Assembly: GCF_023856365.1 (NCBI RefSeq)
Contig: NW_026042478.1
Span: 180,344-244,343, forward strand
DNA length: 64,000 nt
Source: Brienomyrus brachyistius
Lineage: Eukaryota > Chordata > Actinopteri > Osteoglossiformes > Mormyridae
Direction: 5' to 3'
The notes below the pieces were generated by a model that was not told the DNA's origin, did no database searches, and saw only the letters and a program-made list of their open reading frames with translations. Positions 16,501 through 31,205 of this stretch are shown in pieces. How positions within the stretch are numbered: position 1 is the first letter of the stretch; every line of letters starts with the position of its first letter. Both the position numbers and the translations under genes were made by a program.

Positions 16501-18913
16501 GCTAATATGCTAATATGCTAATATGCTAATATGCTAATATGCTATGCTAATATGCTAATATGCTAATATGCTAATATGCTAATATGCTCACGCTATGCTA
16601 ATATGCTTATATGCTAATATGCTAATATGCTAACACGCTATGCTAATATGCTAATATGCTATGCTAATATACTAATATGCTAATATGCTAATATGCTATG
16701 CTAATATGCTAATATGCTAATCCGCTATAACACGCTATGCTAATATGCTAATATGCTAATATGCTAATATGCTAACACGCTATGCTAATATGCTAATATG
16801 CTAATATGCTAATATGGTATGCTAATATGCTAATATGCTAATACGCTAATATGCTAACACGCTATGCTATGCTAATATGCTATGCTAATATGCTAATATG
16901 CTAATATGCTAATATGCTAATATGCTATGCTAATATGCTAATATGCTAATATGCTAATATGCTAATATGCTAATATGCTAGTACGCTAATATGCTAACAC
17001 GCTATGCTAATATGCTAATATGCTAATATGCTAATATGCTATGCTAATATACTAATATGCTAATACGCTAATATGCTAATACGCTAATATGCTAACACGC
17101 TATGCTAATATGCTAATATGCTAATATGCTAATATGCTAATTTGCTAATATGCTATGCTAATATGCTAATATGCTAATATGCTAATATGCTAATATGCTA
17201 ATATGCTCACGCTATGCTAATATGCTTTTATGCTAATATGCTAATATGCTAACACGCTATGCTAATATGCTAATATGCTAATTTGCTAATATGCTATGCT
17301 AATATGCTAATATGCTAATATGCTAATATGCTAATATGCTAATATGCTCACGCTATGCTAATATGCTTATATGCTAATATGCTAATATGCTAACACGCTA
17401 TGCTAATATGCTAATATGCTATGCTAATATACTAATATGCTAATATGCTAATATGCTATGCTAATATGCTAATATGCTAATCCGCTATAACACGCTATGC
17501 TAATATGCTAATATGCTAATATGCTAATATGCTAACACGCTATGCTAATATGCTAATATGCTAATATGCTAATATGGTATGCTAATATGCTAATATGCTA
17601 ATACGCTAATATGCTATGCTAATATGCTAATATGCTATGCTAATATACTAATATGCTAATATGCTAATATGCTATGCTAATATGCTAATATGCTAATCCG
17701 CTATAACACGCTATGCTAATATGCTAATATGCTAATATGCTAATATGCTAACACGCTATGCTAATATGCTAATATGCTAATATGCTAATATGGTATGCTA
17801 ATATGCTAATATGCTAATACGCTAATATGCTAACACGCTATGCTATGCTAATATGCTATGCTAATATGCTAATATGCTAATATGCTAATATGCTAATATG
17901 CTATGCTAATATGCTAATATGCTAATATGCTAATATGCTAATATGCTAATACGCTAATATGCTAACACGCTATGCTAATATGCTAATATGCTAATATGCT
18001 AATATGCTATGCTAATATACTAATATGCTAATACACTAATATGCTAACACGCTACGCTAATATGCTATGCTAATATGCTAATATGCTAATATCCTAATAT
18101 GCTAATATCCTAATATACTAATATGCTAATATGCTAACACGCTATGCTAATATGCTAATATGCTAATATGCTAATATGCTATGCTAATATGCTAATATGC
18201 TAATCCGCTATAACACGCTATGCTAATATGCTAATATGCTAATATGCTAATATGCTAACACGCTATGCTAATATGCTAATATGCTAATATGCTAATATGG
18301 TATGCTTATATGCTAATATGCTAATATGCTAACACGCTATGCTAATATGCTAATATGCTATGCTAATATACTAATATGCTAATATGCTAATATGCTAATA
18401 TGCTATGGTAATATGCTAATATGCTAATCCGCTATAACACGCTATGCTAATATGCTAATATGCTAATATGCTAATATGCTAACACGCTATGCTAATATGC
18501 TAATATGCTAATATGCTAATATGGTATGCTAATATGCTAATATGCTAATACGCTAATATGCTAACACGCTATGCTATGCTAATATGCTATGCTAATATGC
18601 TAATATGCTAATATGCTAATATGCTAATATGCTATGCTAATATGCTAATATGCTAATATGCTAATATGCTAATATGCTAATATGCTAATACGCTAATATG
18701 CTAACACGCTATGCTAATATGCTAATATGCTAATATGCTAATATGCTATGCTAATATACTAATTTGCTAATACGCTAATATGCTAATACGCTAATATGCT
18801 AACACGCTATGCTAATATGCTAATATGCTAATATGCTAATATGCTAATTTGCTAATATGCTATGCTAATATGCTAATATGCTAATATGCTAATATGCTAA
18901 TATGCTAATATGC
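10548..18913 (+). repeat. Large duplicated block A, copy 2
   Basis: Second copy of the block at 1-8378, matching in the order and spacing of more than ten rare variants. Agreement ends near 18913. From there this copy runs into GCTCACGCT and then into the 6.08-kb repeat series, whereas copy 1 runs into block B with its GTTGATATGC motif. The array therefore grew by duplicating multi-kilobase segments, not only by single-unit slippage. Confidence 0.9.
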
Positions 18914-19047
18914 TCACGCTATGCTAATATGCTTATATGCTAATATGCTAATATGCTAACACGCTATGCTAATATGCTAATATGCTATGCTAATATACTA
19001 ATATGCTAATATGCTAATATGCTATGCTAATATGCTAATATGCTAAT

Positions 19048-22000
19048 CCGCTATAACACGCTATGCTAATATGCTAATATGCTAATATGCTAATATGCTA
19101 ACACGCTATGCTAATATGCTAATATGCTAATATGCTAATATGGTATGCTAATATGCTAATATGCTAATACGCTAATATGCTAACACGCTATGCTATGCTA
19201 ATATGCTATGCTAATATGCTAATATGCTAATATGCTAATATGCTAATATGCTATGCTAATATGCTAATATGCTAATATGCTAATATGCTAATATGCTAAC
19301 ACGCTATGCTAATATGCTAATATGCTAATATGCTAATATGCTATGCTAATATGCTAATATGCTAATACGCTAATATGCTAACACGCTATGCTAATATGCT
19401 AATATGCTAATATGCTAATACGCTAATATGCTAACACGCTATGCTAATATGCAAATATGCTAATATGCTAATATGCTAATATGTTAATACGCTAATATGC
19501 TAACACGCTATGCTAATATGCTAATATGCTAATATGCTAATATGCTATGCTAACATGCTAATATGCTAATACGCTAATATGCTAACACGCTATGCTAATA
19601 TGCTAATATGCTAATATGCTAATATGTTAATATGCTAATATGCTATGCTAATATGCTAATATGCTAATATGCTAATACGCTAATATGCTAACACGCAATG
19701 CTAATATGCTAATATGCTAATATGCTAATACGCTAATATGCTAACACACTATGCTAATATGCTAATATGTTAATATGCTAATATGTTAATATGCTAATAT
19801 TTTATGCTAATATGCTAATATGCTAATATGCTAACACACTATGCTAATATGCTATGCTAATATGCTAATATGCTAATATGCTAACACGCTATGCTAATAT
19901 GCTAATATGCTAATATGCTATGCTAATATGCTATGCTAATATGCTAATATGCTAATATGCTAACACGCTATGCTAATATGCTAATATGCTAATATGCTAA
20001 TATGCTATGCTAATATGCTAATATGCTAATACGCTAATATGCTAACACGCTATGCTAATATGCTAATATGCTAATATGCTAATACGCTAATATGCTAACA
20101 CGCTATGCTAATATGCAAATATGCTAATATGCTAATATGCTAATATGCTAATACGCTAATATGCTAACACGCTATGCTAATATGCTAATATGCTAATATG
20201 CTATGCTAACATGCTAATATGCTAATACGCTAATATGCTAACACGCTATGCTAATATGCTAATATGCTAATATGCTATGTTAATATGCTAATATGCTATG
20301 CTAATATGCTAATATGCTAATATGCTAATACGCTAATATGCTAACACGCAATGCTAATATGCTAATATGCTAATATGCTAATATGCTAATATGCTAATAC
20401 GCTAATATGCTAATACGCTAATATGCTAACACGCTATGCTAATATGCTAATATGTTAATATGCTAATATGTTAATATGCTAATATTTTATGCTAATATGC
20501 TAATATGCTAATATGCTAACACACTATGCTAATATGCTATGCTAATATGCTAATATGCTAATATGCTAACACGCTATGCTAATATGCTAACACGCTATGC
20601 TAATATGCTAATATGCTAATATGCTAATATGCTATGCTAATATGCTAATACGCTAATATGCTAACACGCTATGCTAATATGCTAATATGCTAATATGCTA
20701 ATACGCTAATATGCTAACACGCTATGCTAATATGCAAATATGCTAATATGCTAATATGCTAATATGCTAATACGCTAATATGCTAACACGCTATGCTAAT
20801 ATGCTAATATGCTAATATGCTATGCTAACATGCTAATATGCTAATACGCTAATATGCTAACACGCTATGCTAATATGCTAATATGCTAATATGCTAATAT
20901 GTTAATATGCTAATATGCTATGCTAATATGCTAATATGCTAATATGCTAATACGCTAATATGCTAACACGCAATGCTAATATGCTAATATGCTAATATGC
21001 TAATACGCTAATATGCTAACACGCTATGCTAATATGCTACTATGTTAATATGCTAATATGTTAATATGCTAATATTTTATGCTAATATGCTAATATGCTA
21101 ATATGCTAACACACTATGCTAATATGCTATGCTAATATGCTAATATGCTAATATGCTAACACGCTATGCTAATATGCTAATATGCTAATATGCTATGCTA
21201 ATATGCTAATATGCTAATATGCTAATATGCTAATATGCTAACACGCTATGCTAATATGCTAATATGCTAATATGCTATGCTATGCTAATATGCTAATATG
21301 CTAATACGCTAATATGCTAACACGCTATGCTAATATGCTAATATGCTAATATGCTAATACGCTAATATGCTAACACGCTATGCTAATATGCAAATATGCT
21401 AATATGCTAATATGCTAATATGCTAATATGCTAATACGCTAATATGCTAACACGCTATGCTAATATGCTAATATGCTAATATGCTATGCTAACATGCTAA
21501 TATGCTAATACGCTAATATGCTAACACGCTATGCTAATATGCTAATATGCTAATATGTTAATATGCTAATATGCTATGCTAATATGCTAATATGCTAATA
21601 TGCTAATACGCTAATATGCTAACACGCAATGCTAATATGCTAATATGCTAATATGCTAATACGCTAATATGCTAACACGCTATGCTAATATGCTAATATG
21701 TTAATATGCTAATATGTTAATATGCTAATATTTTATGCTAATATGCTAATATGCTAACACACTATGCTAATATGCTATGCTAATATGCTAATATGCTAAT
21801 ATGCTAACACGCTAACACGCTATGCTAATATGCTAATATGCTAATATGCTAATATGCTAATATGCTATGCTAATATGCTAATATGCTAATATGCTAATAT
21901 GCTAATATGCTAATATGCTGATATGCTATGCTAATATGCTAATACGCTAATATGCTAACACGCTATGCTAATATACTAATATGCTAATATGCTAATATGC

Positions 22001-25000
22001 TAATATGCTAATATGCTAATATGCTATGCTAATATGCTATGCTATGCTAATATGCTAACACGCTATGCTAATATGCTAATATGCTAATATGCTAATATGC
22101 TAATATGCTAATATGCTAATATGCTATGCTAATATGCTAATATGCTAATACACTAATATGCTAACACGCTATGCTAATATGCTATGCTAATATGCTAATA
22201 TGCTAATATGCTAATATCCTAATATGCTAATATCCTAATATACTAATATGCTAATATGCTAACACGCTATGCTAATATGCTAATATGCTAATATGCTAAT
22301 ATGCTATGCTAATATGCTAATATGCTAATTGCTAATATGCTAACACGCTATGCTAATATGCTAATATGCTAATATGCTAATATATTAATATATTAATATG
22401 TTAATATGCTAATATGCTATGCTAATATGCTAATATGCTAATACGCTAATATGCTAACACGCTATGCTAATATGCTAATATGCTAATATGCTAATATGCT
22501 AATATGCTATGCTAATATGCTAATATGCTAATATGCTAATACGCTAATATGCTAACACGCTATGCTAATATGCTAATATGCTAATATGCTAATATGCTAA
22601 TATGCTATGCTAATATGCTAATATGGTAATACGCTAATATGCTAACACGTTATGCTAATATGCTAATATGCTAATACGGTAATATGCTAATATGCTATGC
22701 TAATATGCTAATATGCTATGCTAATATGCTAATATGCTAATATGCTAATACGCTAATATGCTAACACGCTATGCTAATATGCTAATATGCTAATATGCTA
22801 ATATGCTATGCTAATATACTAATATGCTAATACGCTAATATGCTAATACGGTAATATGCTAATATACTATGCTAATATGCTAATATGCTATGCTAATATG
22901 CTAATATGCTAATACGCTAATATGCTAACACGCTATGCTAATATGCTAATATGCTAATATGCTAATATGCTATGCTAATATACTAATATGCTAATACGCT
23001 AATATGCTAATACGCTAATATGCTAACACGCTATGCTAATATGCTAATATGCTAATATGCTAATATGCTAATTTGCTAATATGCTATGCTAATATGCTAA
23101 TATGCTAATATGCTAATATGCTAATATGCTCACGCTATGCTAATATGCTTATATGCTAATATGCTAATATGCTAACACGCTATGCTAATATGCTAATATG
23201 CTATGCTAATATACTAATATGCTAATATGCTAATATGCTATGCTAATATGCTAATATGCTAATCCGCTATAACACGCTATGCTAATATGCTAATATGCTA
23301 ATATGCTAATATGCTAATATGCTAATATGCTCACGCTATGCTAATATGCTTATATGCTAATATGCTAATATGCTAACACGCTATGCTAATATGCTAATAT
23401 GCTATGCTAATATGCTAATATGCTAATACACTAACACGCTATGCTAATATGCTAATATGCTAATATGCTAATATGCTATGCTAATATGCTAATATGCTAA
23501 TATGCTAATATGCTATGCTAATATGCTAATATGCTAATACACTAACACGCTATGCTAATATGCTAATACACTAACACGCTATGCTAATATTCTAATATGC
23601 TAATATGCTAATATGCTAATATGCTAATATGCTATGCTAATATGCTAATATGCTAATATGCTAATATGCTAATATGCTATGTTAATATGCTAATATGCTA
23701 ATATGCTAATATGCTAATATGCTATGCTAATATGCTAATATGCTAATATGCTATGCTAATATGCTAATATGCTATGCTAATATGCTATGCTAATATGCTA
23801 ATATGCTAATACACTAACACGCTATACTAATATGCTAATATGCTAATATGCTAATATGCTATGCTAATATGCTAATATGCTAACATGCTAATATGATAAT
23901 ATGCTAATATGCTAATATGCTAATACGCTAATATGCTAACACGCAATACTAATATGCTAATATGCTAATATGCTAATATGCTAATATACTAATACGCTAA
24001 TATGCTAATATGCTAATATGCTATGCTAATATGCTAATATGCTAATACGCTAATATGCTAACACGCTATGCTAATATGCTAATATGCTAATATGCTAATA
24101 TGCTAATATGCTATGCTAATATGCTAATATGCTAATATGCTAATACGCTAATATGCTAACACGCTATGCTAATATGCTAATATGCTAATATGCTAATATG
24201 CTAATATGCTATGCTAATATACTAATATGCTAATACGCTAATATGCTAACACGCTATGCTAATGTGCTAATATGCTAATATGCTAATATGCTAATATGCT
24301 ATGCTAATATGCTAATATTCTAATACGCTAAAATGCTAACACGCTATGCTAATATGCTAATATGCTAATATGCTAATACGCTAATATGCTAACACGCTAT
24401 GCTAATATGCAAATATGCTAATATGCTAATATGCAAATATGCTAATATGCTAATATGCTAATATGCAAATATGCTATGCTAATATGCTAATATGCTAATA
24501 TGCTAATATGCTAATACGCTAATGTGCTAACACGCTATACTAATATGCTAATATGCTAATATGCTAATATGCTATGCTAATATGCTAATATGCTAATACG
24601 CTAATATGCTAACACGCTATGCTAATATGCTAATATGCAAATATGCTAATATGTTATGTTAATATGCTATGATAATATGCTAATTTGCTAATACGCTAAT
24701 ATGCTAACACGCAATGCTAATATGCTAATATGCTAATATGCTAATATGCTATGCTAATATACTATGCGAATACGCTAATATGCTAACACGCTATGCTAAT
24801 ATGCTAATATGCTAATATGCTAATATGCTAATATGCTATGCTAATATGCTAATATGCTAATATGCTAATACGTTAATATGCTAACACGCTATGCTAATAT
24901 GCTAATATGCTAATATGCTATGCTAATATGCTAATATGCTAATATACTAATATGCTAATATGCTAGTATGCTATGCTAATATGCTAATATGCTAATATGC

Positions 25001-25131
25001 TAATATGCTAATATGCTAATATGCTAACACGCTATGCTAATATGCTAATATGCTAATATGCTAATATGCTATGCTAATATGCTAATATGCTAATATGCTA
25101 ATATGCTATGCTAATATGCTAATATGCTAAT
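19048..25131 (+). repeat. 6.08-kb higher-order repeat (HOR), copy 1
   Basis: Start set arbitrarily at the CCGCTATAAC marker. Marker order: CCGCTATAAC 19048; four TTTT modules at 19800, 20485, 21075 and 21731; ATCCT pair at 22216 and 22232; short unit GCTAATTGCTAAT near 22328; ATATTAAT pair at 22382-22397; GCTAAAATGC 24327; three ATGCAAAT units at 24407, 24431 and 24463. All of these recur in copy 2, and those through 22397 at exactly +6084. Confidence 0.9.
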
Positions 25132-28100
25132 CCGCTATAACACGCTATGCTAATATGCTAATATGCTAATATGCTAATATGCTAACACGCTATGCTAATA
25201 TGCTAATATGCTAATATGCTAATATGGTATGCTAATATGCTAATATGCTAATACGCTAATATGCTAACACGCTATGCTATGCTAATATGCTATGCTAATA
25301 TGCTAATATGCTAATATGCTAATATGCTAATATGCTATGCTAATATGCTAATATGCTAATATGCTAATATGCTAATATGCTAACACGCTATGCTAATATG
25401 CTAATATGCTAATATGCTAATATGCTATGCTAATATGCTAATATGCTAATACGCTAATATGCTAACACGCTATGCTAATATGCTAATATGCTAATATGCT
25501 AATACGCTAATATGCTAACACGCTATGCTAATATGCAAATATGCTAATATGCTAATATGCTAATATGCTAATACGCTAATATGCTAACACGCTATGCTAA
25601 TATGCTAATATGCTAATATGCTAATATGCTATGCTAACATGCTAATATGCTAATACGCTAATATGCTAACACGCTATGCTAATATGCTAATATGCTAATA
25701 TGCTAATATGTTAATATGCTAATATGCTATGCTAATATGCTAATATGCTAATATGCTAATACGCTAATATGCTAACACGCAATGCTAATATGCTAATATG
25801 CTAATATGCTAATACGCTAATATGCTAACACACTATGCTAATATGCTAATATGTTAATATGCTAATATGTTAATATGCTAATATTTTATGCTAATATGCT
25901 AATATGCTAATATGCTAACACACTATGCTAATATGCTATGCTAATATGCTAATATGCTAATATGCTAACACGCTATGCTAATATGCTAATATGCTAATAT
26001 GCTATGCTAATATGCTATGCTAATATGCTAATATGCTAATATGCTAACACGCTATGCTAATATGCTAATATGCTAATATGCTAATATGCTATGCTAATAT
26101 GCTAATATGCTAATACGCTAATATGCTAACACGCTATGCTAATATGCTAATATGCTAATATGCTAATACGCTAATATGCTAACACGCTATGCTAATATGC
26201 AAATATGCTAATATGCTAATATGCTAATATGCTAATACGCTAATATGCTAACACGCTATGCTAATATGCTAATATGCTAATATGCTATGCTAACATGCTA
26301 ATATGCTAATACGCTAATATGCTAACACGCTATGCTAATATGCTAATATGCTAATATGCTATGTTAATATGCTAATATGCTATGCTAATATGCTAATATG
26401 CTAATATGCTAATACGCTAATATGCTAACACGCAATGCTAATATGCTAATATGCTAATATGCTAATATGCTAATATGCTAATACGCTAATATGCTAATAC
26501 GCTAATATGCTAACACGCTATGCTAATATGCTAATATGTTAATATGCTAATATGTTAATATGCTAATATTTTATGCTAATATGCTAATATGCTAATATGC
26601 TAACACACTATGCTAATATGCTATGCTAATATGCTAATATGCTAATATGCTAACACGCTATGCTAATATGCTAACACGCTATGCTAATATGCTAATATGC
26701 TAATATGCTAATATGCTATGCTAATATGCTAATACGCTAATATGCTAACACGCTATGCTAATATGCTAATATGCTAATATGCTAATACGCTAATATGCTA
26801 ACACGCTATGCTAATATGCAAATATGCTAATATGCTAATATGCTAATATGCTAATACGCTAATATGCTAACACGCTATGCTAATATGCTAATATGCTAAT
26901 ATGCTATGCTAACATGCTAATATGCTAATACGCTAATATGCTAACACGCTATGCTAATATGCTAATATGCTAATATGCTAATATGTTAATATGCTAATAT
27001 GCTATGCTAATATGCTAATATGCTAATATGCTAATACGCTAATATGCTAACACGCAATGCTAATATGCTAATATGCTAATATGCTAATACGCTAATATGC
27101 TAACACGCTATGCTAATATGCTACTATGTTAATATGCTAATATGTTAATATGCTAATATTTTATGCTAATATGCTAATATGCTAATATGCTAACACACTA
27201 TGCTAATATGCTATGCTAATATGCTAATATGCTAATATGCTAACACGCTATGCTAATATGCTAATATGCTAATATGCTATGCTAATATGCTAATATGCTA
27301 ATATGCTAATATGCTAATATGCTAACACGCTATGCTAATATGCTAATATGCTAATATGCTATGCTATGCTAATATGCTAATATGCTAATACGCTAATATG
27401 CTAACACGCTATGCTAATATGCTAATATGCTAATATGCTAATACGCTAATATGCTAACACGCTATGCTAATATGCAAATATGCTAATATGCTAATATGCT
27501 AATATGCTAATATGCTAATACGCTAATATGCTAACACGCTATGCTAATATGCTAATATGCTAATATGCTATGCTAACATGCTAATATGCTAATACGCTAA
27601 TATGCTAACACGCTATGCTAATATGCTAATATGCTAATATGTTAATATGCTAATATGCTATGCTAATATGCTAATATGCTAATATGCTAATACGCTAATA
27701 TGCTAACACGCAATGCTAATATGCTAATATGCTAATATGCTAATACGCTAATATGCTAACACGCTATGCTAATATGCTAATATGTTAATATGCTAATATG
27801 TTAATATGCTAATATTTTATGCTAATATGCTAATATGCTAACACACTATGCTAATATGCTATGCTAATATGCTAATATGCTAATATGCTAACACGCTAAC
27901 ACGCTATGCTAATATGCTAATATGCTAATATGCTAATATGCTAATATGCTATGCTAATATGCTAATATGCTAATATGCTAATATGCTAATATGCTAATAT
28001 GCTGATATGCTATGCTAATATGCTAATACGCTAATATGCTAACACGCTATGCTAATATACTAATATGCTAATATGCTAATATGCTAATATGCTAATATGC

Positions 28101-31100
28101 TAATATGCTATGCTAATATGCTATGCTATGCTAATATGCTAACACGCTATGCTAATATGCTAATATGCTAATATGCTAATATGCTAATATGCTAATATGC
28201 TAATATGCTATGCTAATATGCTAATATGCTAATACACTAATATGCTAACACGCTATGCTAATATGCTATGCTAATATGCTAATATGCTAATATGCTAATA
28301 TCCTAATATGCTAATATCCTAATATACTAATATGCTAATATGCTAACACGCTATGCTAATATGCTAATATGCTAATATGCTAATATGCTATGCTAATATG
28401 CTAATATGCTAATTGCTAATATGCTAACACGCTATGCTAATATGCTAATATGCTAATATGCTAATATATTAATATATTAATATGTTAATATGCTAATATG
28501 CTATGCTAATATGCTAATATGCTAATACGCTAATATGCTAACACGCTATGCTAATATGCTAATATGCTAATATGCTAATATGCTAATATGCTATGCTAAT
28601 ATGCTAATATGCTAATATGCTAATACGCTAATATGCTAACACGCTATGCTAATATGCTAATATGCTAATATGCTAATATGCTAATATGCTATGCTAATAT
28701 GCTAATATGGTAATACGCTAATATGCTAACACGTTATGCTAATATGCTAATATGCTAATACGGTAATATGCTAATATGCTATGCTAATATGCTAATATGC
28801 TATGCTAATATGCTAATATGCTAATATGCTAATACGCTAATATGCTAACACGCTATGCTAATATGCTAATATGCTAATATGCTAATATGCTATGCTAATA
28901 TACTAATATGCTAATACGCTAATATGCTAATACGGTAATATGCTAATATACTATGCTAATATGCTAATATGCTATGCTAATATGCTAATATGCTAATACG
29001 CTAATATGCTAACACGCTATGCTAATATGCTAATATGCTAATATGCTAATATGCTATGCTAATATACTAATATGCTAATACGCTAATATGCTAATACGCT
29101 AATATGCTAACACGCTATGCTAATATGCTAATATGCTAATATGCTAATATGCTAATTTGCTAATATGCTATGCTAATATGCTAATATGCTAATATGCTAA
29201 TATGCTAATATGCTCACGCTATGCTAATATGCTTATATGCTAATATGCTAATATGCTAACACGCTATGCTAATATGCTAATATGCTATGCTAATATACTA
29301 ATATGCTAATATGCTAATATGCTATGCTAATATGCTAATATGCTAATCCGCTATAACACGCTATGCTAATATGCTAATATGCTAATATGCTAATATGCTA
29401 ATATGCTAATATGCTCACGCTATGCTAATATGCTTATATGCTAATATGCTAATATGCTAACACGCTATGCTAATATGCTAATATGCTATGCTAATATGCT
29501 AATATGCTAATACACTAACACGCTATGCTAATATGCTAATATGCTAATATGCTAATATGCTATGCTAATATGCTAATATGCTAATATGCTAATATGCTAT
29601 GCTAATATGCTAATATGCTAATACACTAACACGCTATGCTAATATGCTAATACACTAACACGCTATGCTAATATTCTAATATGCTAATATGCTAATATGC
29701 TAATATGCTAATATGCTATGCTAATATGCTAATATGCTAATATGCTAATATGCTAATATGCTGTTAATATGCTAATATGCTAATATGCTAATATGCTAAT
29801 ATGCTATGCTAATATGCTAATATGCTAATATGCTATGCTAATATGCTAATATGCTATGCTAATATGCTATGCTAATATGCTAATATGCTAATACACTAAC
29901 ACGCTATACTAATATGCTAATATGCTAATATGCTAATATGCTATGCTAATATGCTAATATGCTAACATGCTAATATGCTAATATGCTAATATGCTAATAC
30001 GCTAATATGCTAACACGCAATACTAATATGCTAATATGCTAATATGCTAATATGCTAATATACTAATACGCTAATATGCTAATATGCTAATATGCTATGC
30101 TAATATGCTAATATGCTAATACGCTAATATGCTAACACGCTATGCTAATATGCTAATATGCTAATATGCTAATATGCTAATATGCTATGCTAATATGCTA
30201 ATATGCTAATATGCTAATACGCTAATATGCTAACACGCTATGCTAATATGCTAATATGCTAATATGCTAATATGCTAATATGCTATGCTAATATACTAAT
30301 ATGCTAATACGCTAATATGCTAACACGCTATGCTAATGTGCTAATATGCTAATATGCTAATATGCTAATATGCTATGCTAATATGCTAATATTCTAATAC
30401 GCTAAAATGCTAACACGCTATGCTAATATGCTAATATGCTAATATGCTAATACGCTAATATGCTAACACGCTATGCTAATATGCAAATATGCTAATATGC
30501 TAATATGCAAATATGCTAATATGCTAATATGCTAATATGCAAATATGCTATGCTAATATGCTAATATGCTAATATGCTAATATGCTAATACGCTAATGTG
30601 CTAACACGCTATACTAATATGCTAATATGCTAATATGCTAATATGCTATGCTAATATGCTAATATGCTAATACGCTAATATGCTAACACGCTATGCTAAT
30701 ATGCTAATATGCAAATATGCTAATATGTTATGTTAATATGCTATGATAATATGCTAATTTGCTAATACGCTAATATGCTAACACGCAATGCTAATATGCT
30801 AATATGCTAATATGCTAATATGCTATGCTAATATACTATGCGAATACGCTAATATGCTAACACGCTATGCTAATATGCTAATATGCTAATATGCTAATAT
30901 GCTAATATGCTATGCTAATATGCTAATATGCTAATATGCTAATACGTTAATATGCTAACACGCTATGCTAATATGCTAATATGCTAATATGCTATGCTAA
31001 TATGCTAATATGCTAATATACTAATATGCTAATATGCTAGTATGCTATGCTAATATGCTAATATGCTAATATGCTAATATGCTAATATGCTAATATGCTA

Positions 31101-31205
31101 ACACGCTATGCTAATATGCTAATATGCTAATATGCTAATATGCTATGCTAATATGCTAATATGCTAATATGCTAATATGCTATGCTAATATGCTAATATG
31201 CTAAT
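25132..31205 (+). repeat. 6.07-kb higher-order repeat, copy 2
   Basis: Markers sit at CCGCTATAAC 25132, TTTT modules 25884, 26569, 27159 and 27815, ATCCT 28300, ATATTAAT pair 28466 and GCTAAAATGC 30401. The shift from copy 1 is exactly 6084 bp at every marker checked from 19048 through 22382, so there is no net indel across more than 3 kb. It then drops to 6074. A GCTGTTAAT junction at 29760-29769 that lacks 2 bp relative to copy 1 explains part of this; the other 8 bp is one octamer. Confidence 0.9.
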
